A program made the translations under genes and the position numbers. Below, in pieces: positions 33,637 through 46,160 of a DNA stretch of 64,000 nucleotides (position 1 is the stretch's first letter; each line of letters begins with the position of its first letter). The stretch covers positions 667,867,852 through 667,931,851 of the forward strand of contig NC_081412.1 in NCBI RefSeq assembly GCF_030272615.1, given 5' to 3'. Under the pieces are notes generated by a model, which saw nothing but the letters and a program-made list of their open reading frames with translations, was not told the DNA's origin and did not search any database. The stretch is from Cryptomeria japonica. Lineage: Eukaryota; Streptophyta; Pinopsida; Cupressales; Cupressaceae.

Positions 33637-35838
33637 ACCACCCCCCCCCCCGAAAAAAAAGAAAAAGAAGAAGATAATTTTGGCACTTTATGTGTAGAGT
33701 GTATACAATGAACCACTTGCAATCAATGGAAAAGTGGACTTTTGATTTGTGTTTTACAACTGCCACAATTAGGGTCTTATAGACTCAAATAAAAAACTCC
33801 AAGAAGTTACAAGTACCAAATGGGTCAAAATATGACCAAATATTGAAAGTACAATATCCACTCAAAATCTCTACAAAATGATAGCAGATTATGAAAGTAG
33901 ATGAAAAATTATGCATTTAAAAAAAAATGACACTGGAAAAGGAGGTCGTATGAGCTCGAATAGAGCCTTTGAAATTGCAAAAATGAGGATTAGATAGGTA
34001 CACTCACCAAAAAATAAAAATTGTGAAAACTCTATCCACCAAAATTAGAAAATAGCACCACTAATGTGAAGAGCATAAAAAATTATCCCAAATTAAAAAA
34101 AATACACCCAAAAAGGAGAAAAATTGAGCAAGTTATGGCCCTATGAAGTTTGCCTGCTAAATGAAAAATTGCATTGGAGAGGGGGTAAAAAAATTTCAAA
34201 AATTTGCTGATGTAGGTTGATGTCATCATTTTAGGATCTTAAAATTGACGATCTATGACCATTGTAAAAACTTCCCTTCCATGCGTGTGTGTACTGTCCA
34301 TATAGTACAAATGATTACGTGTGTGGTGACTGGGTGTTCGGTCAATGACTATGCAGTACAACGATCTACCACATGGAAGTATGATAACTAATGTCGTAGA
34401 TTATGTGGCAATATAGGTGGCAAGTGACTGGTTAGGGGTGACAATACATGTGTCCAATGACTTGGCATTGATGGGGTGTCCATACTTACAACAAGGCCCA
34501 ACCTATAGTTGCCACATGGCACTGATGTGGTGACCGTACTGTGCAAAGGGGATGAATAACAAGGCACATCGTGGCACTGCGTTGAGCCGAGGTGGTAGAC
34601 CAGAGTTGGGGGGCAGTCACTGGAGCTACGATGGAGCCGGGGGGCCAACCAGAACGCGGGTTGAGGTAGTTGGGACTACAGGTGCTGACAACGCGTAGGA
34701 TGCTAGAGAAGTAGGGTCACCGACAGGTGACTGATGGTTGCAGCGGTAGGGGTTGGGAATTGCAGGTAGGCGACGCTGTGAGGAGTTGACGAGAGTGGTC
34801 GAAAGAACTAGGAGTCTTGGTGGACCATAAGCCAAAAAAGAAGATCCTGGTGGGTTGGGTAGGTGGTACAACCCTACATGTTGCGCAGGGTATGACCCCT
34901 ACAAAAAAACATTGCAGTATTGTGTGGGGGGGTGGGAACCCCCTCAAAAAATATAAAAATATTTTAAATTATTTAAAAATAATAATTTCAATACACTTTA
35001 AAAAAAATAAAATCTACGAATTAAAAATTGATTTTTTTTGAAAAATATATTTGCTGAAAATATTTTTTAAATAATTTTTTTTACAAAATTTGTATCATAT
35101 ATCCAAATTGGTTGAATTTTTCCTCCAAGGCCCGAAATTCAACTTTCACCAAAAGTAGACGAATTTATACTCAAAATTCATGGAAACAGGCTCCCAGATG
35201 CAATGGTAAGGTCGAAATCGCTATAGGATGTCCCCAAAACACACAAATCTCCAGATTCGAAAAAAGAATGCTCCAAAATGACTAATCAATGAAGCCCCAA
35301 TGGATTTGTACCATGTAAGAATTTGTTGAAAATAGCCAAGATCAAGAGCACATTTAATAGCACAAAAGAGAGACTAAATATATTGATAAGAATAAACTGT
35401 ATTCAAATCAAGATGCAAAATAAGATCAACCAGATCATCAAAAAATTACATACAATGTAGATGAGCCTACTTATAAAGGCAAGGCTAAGAGACAAGAGAG
35501 CACACAATGATGACATGTGGCTCAATGAGATGCAAGGGTAGGTAAGATAAATAATAAAATATTCCACATGAGGTGGATCACCCACCGATTGTGGAATTAT
35601 CATCCCACAATTAGTGGATATGATAAACTAACAACAATATCACACCATAAAAGATGGAATTTCTCCTACATACACACTTCCAATGTATGCACATCTCTAA
35701 GTGTCTCGTATGCAAACTACGATGGTATGCATTTACCTAAGTCAACATAAGTAAGGTGTAATTATATCCTATATGAATAAATAATTATACCAACAATTGT
35801 TCATATGGGGCGCTAAGGGGCCACACATTTGTGAGTTT
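33637..35838. other. Non-coding stretch, no gene seen
   Basis: Starts with an 11-base C run and an A/G-rich run, then AT-rich sequence. 34400-34900 is GC-richer, with open frames on both strands that look like composition effects. 34960-35090 is very A/T-rich. Nothing supported as a gene. Confidence 0.55.
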
Positions 35839-35886
35839 ACCATATGACCCCTTAGGACATCATATTATCCTAAGGGGTCATATGGT
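35839..35886. repeat. Perfect 19-bp inverted repeat (hairpin)
   Basis: ACCATATGACCCCTTAGGA at 35839-35857 and its exact reverse complement at 35868-35886, with a 10-base loop. A third partial copy (TCCTAAGGGGTTAT) follows at 35888 and a weaker one near 35925. No reading frame nearby. Confidence 0.9.
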
Positions 35887-36489
35887 GTCCTAAGGGGTTA
35901 TGTCGTGTACTAGGATGCTAAAAGGGGTCATAGAGGTATTAATTTAAATTGAGTTTAAGTTGACTTAAGTGGACATAGTTTAACATTTTCTATTGTTTTG
36001 TTATGTAATATAAAAAAAATTCCGAAGTTTTCTAGATTTTTTTTTTCTAATAATTTTGTAACTTATTTTCTATTTTTTTTCGTTATCTAATTTTTCCTAA
36101 AAATTTTAATGTTAACTAATTTTTCCTAAAAATTTTCTAACTTTTTTCTAAAATGTTTAAAATAAATATTAAATATACAATTATTTATTTGAAAAAACTA
36201 AAAACAAAAGAAAACTCTTTTATTTTCTATTTTAAAAAATAAATCTAACAACAAATCAAAATAATACAAAAAAATAACATAATTAAAAAAGAAAAGGGCA
36301 ATTTTATGCACCTGGAATAATGTAGGTCAAATGATGAGTGCTGAAGAGCGTTAATGAGTGCTAACATGAACTGGTGACAAAAAGTACAAAGGGTTTCACT
36401 CTAACTACCCTAGTGGAGGCCAGACTGATAGTTGAGAATGACATCTCAACTAGACTTATATAACGGTAGTTAAAAAAAATGGTTTAATT
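35887..36489. other. AT-rich spacer, no gene seen
   Basis: Rich in runs of T and A (35995-36290). GGGCAATTTTATGCACC at 36297 is a weak candidate for the left terminus of the older DNA transposon, but no partner was found. Confidence 0.4.
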
Positions 36490-36665
36490 AGGGTTCGCTC
36501 GAAGGGGGGGGGGGGGTTCAAGCAAACCCTATAAAATATAATATTTTTTGCTTTTGAATGAACCCATTTTTGGGTTTGGGTTCGTTCGAACCCAAACCCA
36601 AAATGGGGTTTGTTTGAACCCATTTGGGTAGTTTGAGCGAACCATTATAGTTCATACGAACATCC
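36490..36665. repeat. Cluster of GTTCGnnCGAAC-type palindromes
   Basis: At least six variants of the same short palindrome in 175 bp: GGGTTCGCTCGAA, TTCAAGCAAACCC, a 24-bp-arm inverted repeat at 36561-36610 centred on TTCGTTCGAA, GTTTGAGCGAAC and GTTCATACGAAC. A 14-base G run lies in the first copy. It lies just upstream of the older transposase remnant and could be its subterminal repeat array. Confidence 0.7.
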
Positions 36666-36734
36666 TTAAAAAAAATTTCCCCACACCCGTGATTTTCCTT
36701 CACAGGTAAAAGTGGGAACCACTATTGTGAATAA

Positions 36735-37425
36735 ACCAAAGGCATGCTAATCGGATATGGAGATTATTTTTGAGCCTTTAAATGAGACATGAAGATGTCA
36801 ACTATTTGTTGAAATGATGAGAAATCTGAAATTTAGGCCCATAATGAAGATTCTTGGGCTAAGAACACCAAGTGAATCAAGTGACATATCTATTATGAAT
36901 AATCTAATGAGTGTATATGATAGTGTGGGTTCTAACTTATGCAAAAAAGATAGTAATGCCACATGACATGTCATTACATCAACAATTGCAAGCACTAAAA
37001 CTAAGAAATCTCACCTCATTAGAAAGACAAGTAAAGCATTGAAAATAAGTAGATAGACTCTAATGAGAGCTATGGGAAGGTGTCAAAAAGTGGAGGATCC
37101 AAATAACAATGAGTTTTGGGCATTCTTCGGTAGACTACTACAGAAAGATAAAGCAATTATCGAAGCCTTGAGATCCCTACTTGAATAATTTTGGAAGAAT
37201 AACACAAGGGTCTCTCAAAATCAAAGAGATGTTGAGGATTGGTAGTAAAATATGTGATCCACATCTGAAACACTTTTTGGATATCACTAAAACACAATTT
37301 TTTTCCAATTTTCAATGTACATATCCTCAAATAAAACTTAATCAAAGATTATTTGAAATGGTAAAACCTTTTGATGTCAAAATAAATCACACACACACAA
37401 CTTGTTGTTGTAGAGTACATATTGA
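36735..37425 (+). pseudogene. Older DNA transposon: transposase, 5' segment
   Basis: Plus-strand match to the middle of the transposase at 42307-45170. Shared stretches include RCQLFVEMMRNLKF versus RCQLIVQMIKNLNF, MKILGLR, EDPNNNEF versus EEPNNNSL, and CCCRVHIE versus CCCMMHIE. Several stops and frameshifts. It ends exactly at TTGA (37422-37425), where the younger element begins, and resumes at 51684. The N-terminal third is missing or too diverged to see. Confidence 0.88.
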
Positions 37426-37465
37426 GGGTATGTGCACAAAGATGGTGGTCAAAAAAGTGGACACC
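37426..37465 (+). repeat. Left terminal inverted repeat of the younger DNA transposon
   Basis: Begins GGGTATGTGCAC; the first 24 bases match the right terminus with one mismatch. After a small length difference AAGTGGACAC is also shared, so the repeat reaches about 40 bases. TTGA target duplication at 37422-37425. Confidence 0.92.
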
Positions 37466-37489
37466 ACCCCAAAAAAACATGAAAAAACA

Positions 37490-37640
37490 AGCAACACGTA
37501 TGCGGTTATAAAATTTGAAATCATCCCGTATGCGCTTTGGTCCGTTGTTCCTGAGCCTAAAAAAGGTAGTGCGTATGCGCTGCTTTTAGGAAAGTGAGCA
37601 CGTACGTGCTCATAAGCCCTAAAGAGCCGTGTACGCAGTA
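37490..37640. repeat. Left subterminal repeats, CGTACG/CGTATGCGC type
   Basis: Five copies of a palindromic core in 150 bp: CACGTATGCGG, CCCGTATGCGCTT, GTGCGTATGCGCTG, AGCACGTACGTGCTC (a full palindrome) and GTGTACGCAGTACGTGTC. Related copies mark the right end. Such arrays are typical transposase-binding regions in other DNA transposons. Confidence 0.82.
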
Positions 37641-37730
37641 CGTGTCAAAAAAAGTTAAAAAAAATAAAATTGGGTCTTATTTTCCTGTGACCACGATGTT
37701 TTTTCCTCAATTTCCTCCACAAAAACGTGA

Positions 37731-40370
37731 ATGGGTTGCCTCATTTCTCTTCCAGACGCTATAGATCAAGGTTAGTTTTTCTTAATTTTCGTCTTTATTT
37801 CCCGTTTATTCAATTTTTTTTATGTTTTGAATTTAATTTCGTTAATTTTGATTAGGTTTTTTTATTTTTTATTTCAAAAACCAGATTTTGATAATCCACA
37901 ACAAGAACAACAAAATGCACCTCCTAAAAACCCCGAATAAAACCCACAAGATACACCCCTAGTTCCTCCTTTTGACCGCACACCTGAAACACAGGAGCAA
38001 TTGATTAATCAATTAGGGAGAAACACGTCTAAATAAATAGACTGATTAATAAATTGAAAACATCTAAGCTTCAGCATCATAAATCCCTCGCCACTAGCCT
38101 AGAAACATTAGCTAGTGGTGCCACAACCATTTCCACACAAATTACAAAATGGGGAAACTTTAGGGATATGTGTCGTCAGTACTATGCTGATGGGTTATCA
38201 TACGCGGGAGTGAAAAAAAAAAAATAGTAAACAACAAATATGTGCCCTTTTTGTTGATCCTAAAACTGGTGAGTCGTTACCTCTTAATGCAAAGAGGTTT
38301 CCCATACATTGGTGTACCAATGTGCAGATGAAGAATTTTTTTTGGCAGAGATGGTGGATGGTCTTTGATGATCCACCTTGTAATAATTATGAGGTGCCAT
38401 TATATTTTTTGAGAAAAGTATACTATCAATTTGTCCTCAATGTGTAGCCAAACTATTTTGGCATGAGAGAGTTCCATGGTAGAGGTGGCGGCTTTTCCCA
38501 AGATAGACCTGGAGCCCGTAGGCGAGTAGCCTTGGAGAGTCGATGCCCCCTAGCACCCAAACCCAAGGTGCATCAGGCTATCCTAGTATATCTGAAAGAG
38601 TCGATGGAGCTACAAACTCTTCAAGTGGCCACAACATTTACTAGTGCCATCATGCAATATGGGATGTCGTTATAACACCCTATTGTATTGGGTGATGAGC
38701 CATTAGTTGCTCTAGGTGGCGACAGAGAGCCGATCCACCATATGTGTGTCAGTTGTTCAGGGACATGCTCAGGGACGGATGATGCGGCCACTGAAAATGG
38801 ATCCACATCTCATTTCTGCATGATTTGCGGGAGTAGATGTCAGGCCCGCACGACTGAGGATTTGGCACTAACAGAAGAGGTGATGTACATGGTGTTTGCC
38901 CATTAGCGAGAGACATAGGTGTGTTGATTAGAATTCATATCCTTTTATTTATCAGTCACTTTAAATTTGTAATTACATAAATGAATTTTCATTTATACAT
39001 CAATTTAAATTGAGACAAATAATATGCATTTCAGGATGCAACAACGGTATCCCATACTCCTCTCGCAATTACTTAGCTGCAACATCGATGCCTGAGGTAT
39101 AAATTTTGTAACATGTTAAAATAGAATAGTAAACTTTGAATTCAAAAAAATTACAAGATATACTAACTATCTTTAACGCTTGGTCCAATTTTTGGTCTGT
39201 AGGTGTTGACAGGGGACCAAATGTCCTAGATTGATGACATCACACTCTCAGCGATTGATTTTGGCCTACAAGGCTATACGGTATCATATTTTGTACAACC
39301 TTTTTTATGTATTGTTTTTATGGAATATGTAAGTCATTTCATTTTAGATGTTTTAAATTATGTTTAATATATTATTTGTACTAATATGTCATGTTAATTT
39401 TGTTTTTTTTGGGTACCCCCTCCATGTCTAGGCCTCATCCTAAGAAAAAGAATTCCTTGAAGACACCACAATGTGGGAAGAAGGTAATTGAACACATTTT
39501 TAGTTGTACAATTGTTTCAAAATGTTGAAATCAAGTCTTAGTTGGGGTTTGTAGATTGATTAGTGTTTTTTGTCTATTTTACATGTACAATGACCATTGA
39601 GCTATGTGGATTTGTTGAATGCACCTGATTCACCAATGGATCAAGAGAGGGTGGAGGTATGCATCTCTACTTTATTTTCTTGATTTCATGATTATATGCA
39701 CGTGTACATGTGAACTTGTGATAAATTATAATCTTATAATTTTTTCATACATGAAATATCCATAGCTGCTTCATGAATGGCGAGCCCTCCCCTGTGCACT
39801 AGAGAAACATCTCAGGATCCGGTACACTTTTGTTTGATATATTACATTAATTGTTTTTAACCTACAATACTTATCATTATATTAATTGTATTTAGTCTTT
39901 GATCATTTTTTGTATAGGCAATAGTGACAGTTTTTCCATCGATGGTGAGCCATCCTCAATCCATTGGAGAAGCATCTCAGGTACCAGTACGTCATTATTA
40001 TCTATATTATAGCTTTTAAGTGTTTTTGATGTATTTATGTTAGTACATTGTATTAATTATACATTTAATCTACAATAGACCCCTTCGCGGTTGGGCCATA
40101 ATGTGGATCCTTTTAAGTTTGTCTTCAAGAAAACTCCTAAGAGTGATAAGGAGAGGAGAGCGAAGACATTAGCTCCAAGATCAACTGATGAGGTAATCTA
40201 CATTTCAATTGCAAAGGAATTATAGTTAAATGCATACTTATGTTGTTAATTGTGAACTATTTTCTACAAAAGAATTCTACCTTGGCTTTTGAATTGTGGT
40301 TTTGTAGCCATCTATAGAGCCACATACTGCATCTAAGAGGCTCGATTTTGATGATCCACCACAAATTTAG
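37731..40370 (+). pseudogene. Accessory multi-exon gene of the younger DNA transposon
   Basis: Exon/intron structure is readable. ATG 37731, exon 1 to 37770 (donor GTTAG). Exon 2 from 37885 to about 38919. Then short exons 39035-39096, 39203-39280, 39432-39483, about 39590-39656, 39766-39821, 39918-39980, 40079-40192 and 40308-40370 (stop), each between AG and GT. Start MGCLISLPDAIDQDFDNPQQ; end FKFVFKKTPKSDKERR, then KRLDFDDPPQI. A Cys-rich stretch near 38742-38850 (CVSCSG, CMICGSRC) could bind zinc. Stops at 37938, 38033, 38042 and 39233 and a frameshift near 38215 (A-run) break it. No family recognised. It is convergent with the transposase, so probably the element's second protein. Confidence 0.65.
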
Positions 40371-40919
40371 GATCATATAGTGTTATTTGTGGTCATAGAA
40401 TGACCAATACATGTAGATATATTCTAAATTTTTATTGTTTATCGATTTGGACATGGCATATGCCACATTTTTGTAATACTTGTATTGACTTGGCAGACAT
40501 GCCTTTTTTTGATATATATATATAAATGTTGATATTCGATCCAATAAATGGTTGAGTTCATTATTATGTATTCGTTTTATTTCGTGGCTGTCCTTTTATA
40601 AAATTAATTGATCATTTACCTATGTAATCAACAATATGAATATAAACAAAAAAAATCTATGATATAAAACATTGCAATCATGGAATATGATTTGATAAAA
40701 TTTCTAAAATGTCAAATTAACCCTACAAAAATCCTTGTATTCATTTCATTATTGTGTATTCGATGTATTTGGTGGCTTCCCTTTTATAAATTTAAATGAA
40801 TATTTGCCTATGTAATCAACAATATGAATCTAAACAACAAAAATCGACAATATGAATATAAACAACAATATGTGTGTGGTGCAAGAGCACCCTCACGCTC
40901 GCAATGGTCAAATTTTGGT
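40371..40919. other. Downstream region of the accessory gene, no gene
   Basis: AT-rich; contains two related stretches (about 40545-40640 and 40735-40830, both with TTATTATGTATTCG- or TTATTGTGTATTCG-type starts and ATCAACAATATGAAT), an imperfect duplication of about 190-bp spacing. Confidence 0.55.
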
Positions 40920-41760
40920 TCTCATGTGGAAAAAAATGATGTCACAAGCACATCCGGGTGGGTAGGTTTATGCTAGGAATGCTCCTCTCATGCATCCCAA
41001 AGTGTCAGAACGTCGAGAGTCATACCCTACCAACGCGATCTCTCAAGTGCCCCGAGTCCAAAAAATTGTCAAACTTTGATAGACTATTTCTTCCAATCCA
41101 GGACACATATGATCAATCTATTTGAACCTGTGGGGTCATGTGAGGCTCCTCTACGATTTTCTATCTCAGTTTTTGAAGAGTTGGAGCCATTTTATATTGG
41201 TAGCATTTTTTCACCTGATACCAAAACTATCAGTTGCATGCAATGCAAAGTTGCAAGATAGGCTAGAATTGATTTGGTTCGTCGTGTGCACAAACTGACA
41301 TCACGAGTGCATCCAGGTGGGAAATTTTATGCTAGACATAATCCTCTCATGCATCCCAAAGCATCGAAATGTCGAGAGTCATAGCTTACCAGTGCGATCT
41401 CTCAAGTGCTTTGAGTTCAAAAAATTGTCAAAATTTAACGGTTTGTTTCTTCCAATCCAGGACACATATGATCGACCCATTTGAACTTGTGGGGTCACGT
41501 GAGACTCCTCTACAATGGCCTATCTCGGTTTTTTACGACTCGAAGCCATTTTCAATTGGTAGCATTTTTTTGCCTACTGCAAAAATCGTCAGTTGCATGC
41601 AATGCAAAGTTGCAAGATAGGCTAGAATTGATTCAGTTCATCATGTGCACAAACCGACGTCATGAGCGTGTCCGGGTGGGTAGGTTTGTGCTAGGCATGA
41701 TCCTCTCATTCATCCCAAAGTGTCGGAATGTCGAGAGTCATACCCTACTAGCACAATGTA
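40920..41760. repeat. Tandem repeat, about 2.3 units of 360 bp
   Basis: Units start near 40920, 41280 and 41640. Each carries CTCTCATGCATCCCAAAG, GTCGAGAGTCATA, TCCAATCCAGGACACATATG and CAATGCAAAGTTGCAAGATAGG blocks at the same offsets. A diverged single unit follows the older transposase at 55195-55535, so the repeat belongs to the transposon family and lies between its two convergent genes. Confidence 0.88.
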
Positions 41761-42306
41761 TAAGTTGCTTGACAACTTTTTTGACAATAATGACAATTTT
41801 TACTCAAATTGTATCTAGACTCAATCTATGACTCCTATGACCCGATAATGACTCAAATAATTTTCCATGATTATACAAGAATCAAGAATGCTCATGATTG
41901 ACCTTATCACATCACATAAACTCAAAACATAGTCACAAAACATAGACACAAAAAATAGTCACAAAACATTGTCACATAAAATTCAAAATTTTGCTTCTAA
42001 ATATGGTCAAATTAGCTCTTGGCTATTTGAATATACAAAAAAATGTCTTAAAAATCATCTCATGGGATTTTATACAAAATTTGGCATTACAATATGTGCA
42101 ATTTAGCTCATCGCCATTTTAATATACAAAATTTAGCATCTAAATATGTATAAATCAGCTCATTGTCATTTAAATATACAAAATTATGCCACTAAACATG
42201 TAAAAATCAGCTCATGGGCATTTATATATAGAAAAAATGAATATAGAACAATTCGTTGAATGATATATACAAAATTCTCAAAATCATTCTACTCTAAACC
42301 GTAGAA
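41761..42306. other. 3' region between tandem repeat and transposase, no gene
   Basis: AT-rich. Three to four related phrases of the form 'aaatatg.aaat.agctca..g.cattt.aatatacaaaa' recur at 41998-42215, an imperfect short tandem repeat of about 55-60 bp. Confidence 0.55.
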
Positions 42307-45170
42307 TCAATCAAGTGAGCATTCAGGATCGACTCTAACCCATACTGTGTCAAGTATTACCTCGTGGTCAGACTCACGAACTTTCCATAAAATATTGTTA
42401 TGGGGTCTACCATGATACTTCATCAAATGAATATTTGTTGCAACAACAAGGTTAGAGAAATGAAGAATATGTCTGTGTGTTTCAAAGTCCTTGAACAACC
42501 AAACATCAGAATTCTTAATAGGGTATCTCCTAAGCCATGTTCCTGTCACGACAATAGACCCTATTGGGTACTCAATACCCTCTCCATCAATGATTGTGGT
42601 TGTCAATTTTATTTTAGGCTCAACACAACGACACACATAGTAGTTCGTTCCTTCTTCATTGTTCTCTTCTGCAACAATTGCATACACAGGACTTGCATTT
42701 TATAAAGTGATAATTAATACCAAAACTAAAGTGTGATGTACAACAAAATGAACCAAAAAGAATACTTGAAAAAATCACATGAATCCATTAGGTCGGATAC
42801 ATGGTCAAAATCCAGTGATGTCTCCATCTGGCTCAATTGTAGTGCTTTGGGAATTTGATATGTATCAATGGGAACCAATGGTCTACAAGACCATTTGTCA
42901 ACCCACTCTTGCGATTCACAATCTTCCCACAAACAATATATGCATGAAGAGAAAAAAGATACCATCTCTCTCATATAAATTACTAGTGAACTTGCATTTG
43001 AACTCATAAATGAGTGCATGTCACTCGATCCTGCAACTGTACAATAATTTAGATAGTTTTCAATGTTAGATTCAGTGATCAACCAAAAATATCTATGAAC
43101 CATTGACGTACCTGGATTAACTGGACCCATCATAGACTTACACCATCGCACAATTATTTTTGCATCTATCAACTCAGCACCACCTTCGTACTTCAATTAT
43201 TCTCTAGATAGGGCTCTTTTTACACATGCTCCTGCACCATCATGCTCTCCCTTACCATGTCCAGCCTTAGTGAAATTCCAAAAATTTTGTACACCGCTTG
43301 TCATATGCATCCTTGTCAACCAATAAAATATCCTTGCACATTCTTGAATTGTGCAGTGTAATTATCTGACCATATTAAGTGTTGGTTGTATTGTATGTTT
43401 CTTTCCTTTAAATTATCATAGAAAACTTTAAAGCATCCTTGTACAAACTTTGATGAATGAGTACGATCATCACTTATGTAGGAGTGATACTCTCTTACAA
43501 CCTTTCTATTCTCCTTTGTGCTATCATCTGCATGCATGAATATTATGTGTACAAAAATAGAAACTTATGTAGAATGATAATACATAGATTGCACTTTATT
43601 TTGATGTTGTAGTGTATAATTTTCAGCAAAATTGACAATAGAGACAAAGGTGCCAAGAGGAAATGTGTCCTTACATAACTTTAATTGCTCATCTAACCAT
43701 CAAGCTCTGTGTATGAATTATGTACTCATAAACTAGTTTCTCTTGAAAATTTTTCATAAATTCAGCTACACATATATCATTTTTCACTAGCTCACATCTC
43801 TTCAAATCTTTTCCATCTTTAACGCCATATGTGACTGTCTTGTATTTTCCAAAAAAAACTAGTTTCCTACCAATTTCATGTGTGCTCTCCAAATGTACAG
43901 ATCTTGGTAAATATTGCAAACCACCACATATAGCACAAGAACCTTCCAAACAAGGCATCTTATAATAAATGCAACCATCATGTATATTACATAGCACACT
44001 TGAAATAAATTCTCTTACTGACTCAGGAGGTGCTTGTATATTGCATTTCTGCAAAACATCATTAGTGTGCAAAGTAGAAAAAATATGACGAAAAATATCA
44101 TAGTGCATGGAAAATTCAATATGCATCATACAACAACATGTGGTACGTACATGATTAATCTTAATATAAAAAGGTTTTGCCATTTCAAAAAATCTCTGAG
44201 AAATTCTTATTTGAGGAAACTTTTGAAGGAATCTTTCATAAAATTTTGTTTGAGTCATATCCAAATAGTGTTTGGCATGTGGCTCATGCTTTGTAGACCC
44301 AATTCACCTTCTAACAACATCTCTTTGGTTGGCCGAAACTCTTGTGTTGTCATGCCAATTTTTTTCAATTAGTGTTCTTAGTGCATCAACAACAACCTTG
44401 TCTTTGCGTGGTAGTCTACCCGAGAATTCTCAAAGAGAATTATTGTTAGGTTCCTCTATTTTTTCTCACCTCTGTAATGTTTTACTTAATGTTGTTCTAC
44501 TAACGTTTAATGACTTACTTGTTTTGCTTATCAAACGATCTTTTTTTATTTTCTTGCTCATTATGGTTGATGTAATGATACATTGAGTAGCATTAGAATA
44601 TTTAGTACATGATTTTGAACCAATAGCTTGATATGCATCAAATAGATTTCTCACAATAGTTCTTTCACTGTTACTTTCAGATGATCTTAGGCCTAGAATT
44701 TTCATTGTCTCCCTAAAATTTAAATTTTTAATCATTTGAACAATTAATTGACATCTTGCAGTTTGATTTAAGTTTTCAAAATAGTTTTGCCATATTCTTT
44801 TAACCATTCTCCTACAAGTTTGTTCATTCATTTTATCGAGCATTGGATTCAATATATTCTCATCAATGTCAATTAGATACTTTGGTTTCTTACGAATGAT
44901 TCTAGGAGGTGCTAACATTGGTGCATTGTGGACATTCAATTCATCAAATAGAGAAGGTGTATGTTCATCATTTAATTGATTATTCAATGTGGTATCTTCT
45001 TCAATTGCATTAGGTGCATTATGCTCATTTGGTAAATCAAATTGAGATGTTGAGGATGACATACCTTCTTCTCCCATTGTTCTTATGTCACGTAATTTCT
45101 TCATATGTTGCCATTGTCTTTCCTTTTCAACCTCTCATTGTTCTATTGTTCCTCACTTGTTCTTTCCCAT
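42307..45170 (-). pseudogene. DDE-like transposase of the younger DNA transposon
   Basis: Likely start ATG at 45170. About 390 residues of helical and Ser/Asn-rich sequence lead to a Cys-rich segment (TTCCCMMHIEF near 44130; CLEGSCAICGG near 43940). A core follows: VNFAENY (about 43625), SDDRTH (43460), IWSDN (43365), AGHGKGEHDGAGA (43245) and VTGTWLRRY near the C-terminus (42540). The older copy reads VDFVDNY, so the first acidic residue is lost here. Two small introns are visible (43031-43112, GT..AG; and about 42692-42778). Five TGA stops (45153, 45135, 44466, 44430, 44304) and two frameshifts (near 43705 and 43320) inactivate it. The H-G-K-G-x-x-D-G pattern recalls an uncharacterised eukaryotic transposase-like family; I cannot name it. 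Confidence 0.8.
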
Positions 45171-45399
45171 GGTTGATATCGGTTGTCCTAAATAGAATCA
45201 TATTACATGTATATGTAAACAAAAGTTCATAAACAAACAAATAACCATAAATATGCATATTATCATTAATTTTTTGAATAAAACTATTAAACAATCACAT
45301 TAATATTGAAAAAACTAATAAGAACAACAATTAAATCATTTAAAATCATGCAAGAACAAAAAATTCACTTACTTCTATGTATAAAACAGTGATAGAAGT

Positions 45400-45690
45400 G
45401 TAGACACAGTTGCAGTGGGGCGTTCAACGACCTCAAAAACTTCTTTTGAGGCCGTTGAGGCTCTTGGGCAAATAAAACTATGTCCAAGTACCCCATACAT
45501 GCTATATTAATAACCGTGTGCATGCTGTTAGTCCCTAAAATATTGGCAAGCCCAACGATATATTTTTTTCACCCTGTACGCGCTTAGAACTAATAATTAG
45601 CACGTACATGCTCCTATGCCTTAAAAATGTTATGGCAGGGTAGCAAACTAATAGGCTTAGTACCCCGTACGCGCTATTTGTAGTAAAGAA
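45400..45690. repeat. Right subterminal repeats, part 1
   Basis: Contains CCCTGTACGCGCTT (45575), AGCACGTACATGCTC (45599) and CCCCGTACGCGCTA (45662) plus weaker forms (CCCCATACATGCTAT, 45491), the same cores as the left end. Another (TTGTACGCACTT) lies after the microsatellite at 46168. Confidence 0.8.
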
Positions 45691-45700
45691 AATGTGAAGG

Positions 45701-46160
<460 letters not shown>

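Noticed and set aside
34388-34947. Several Pro/Ser/Thr-rich frames on the minus strand
   Set aside because: GC-rich, non-repeated stretch with frames open on both strands; no start context, domain or homologous copy.
36297-36313. GGGCAATTTTATGCACC as the left terminus of the older DNA transposon
   Set aside because: Only weakly like GGGTA.GTGCAC, with no target duplication or right partner to test it.
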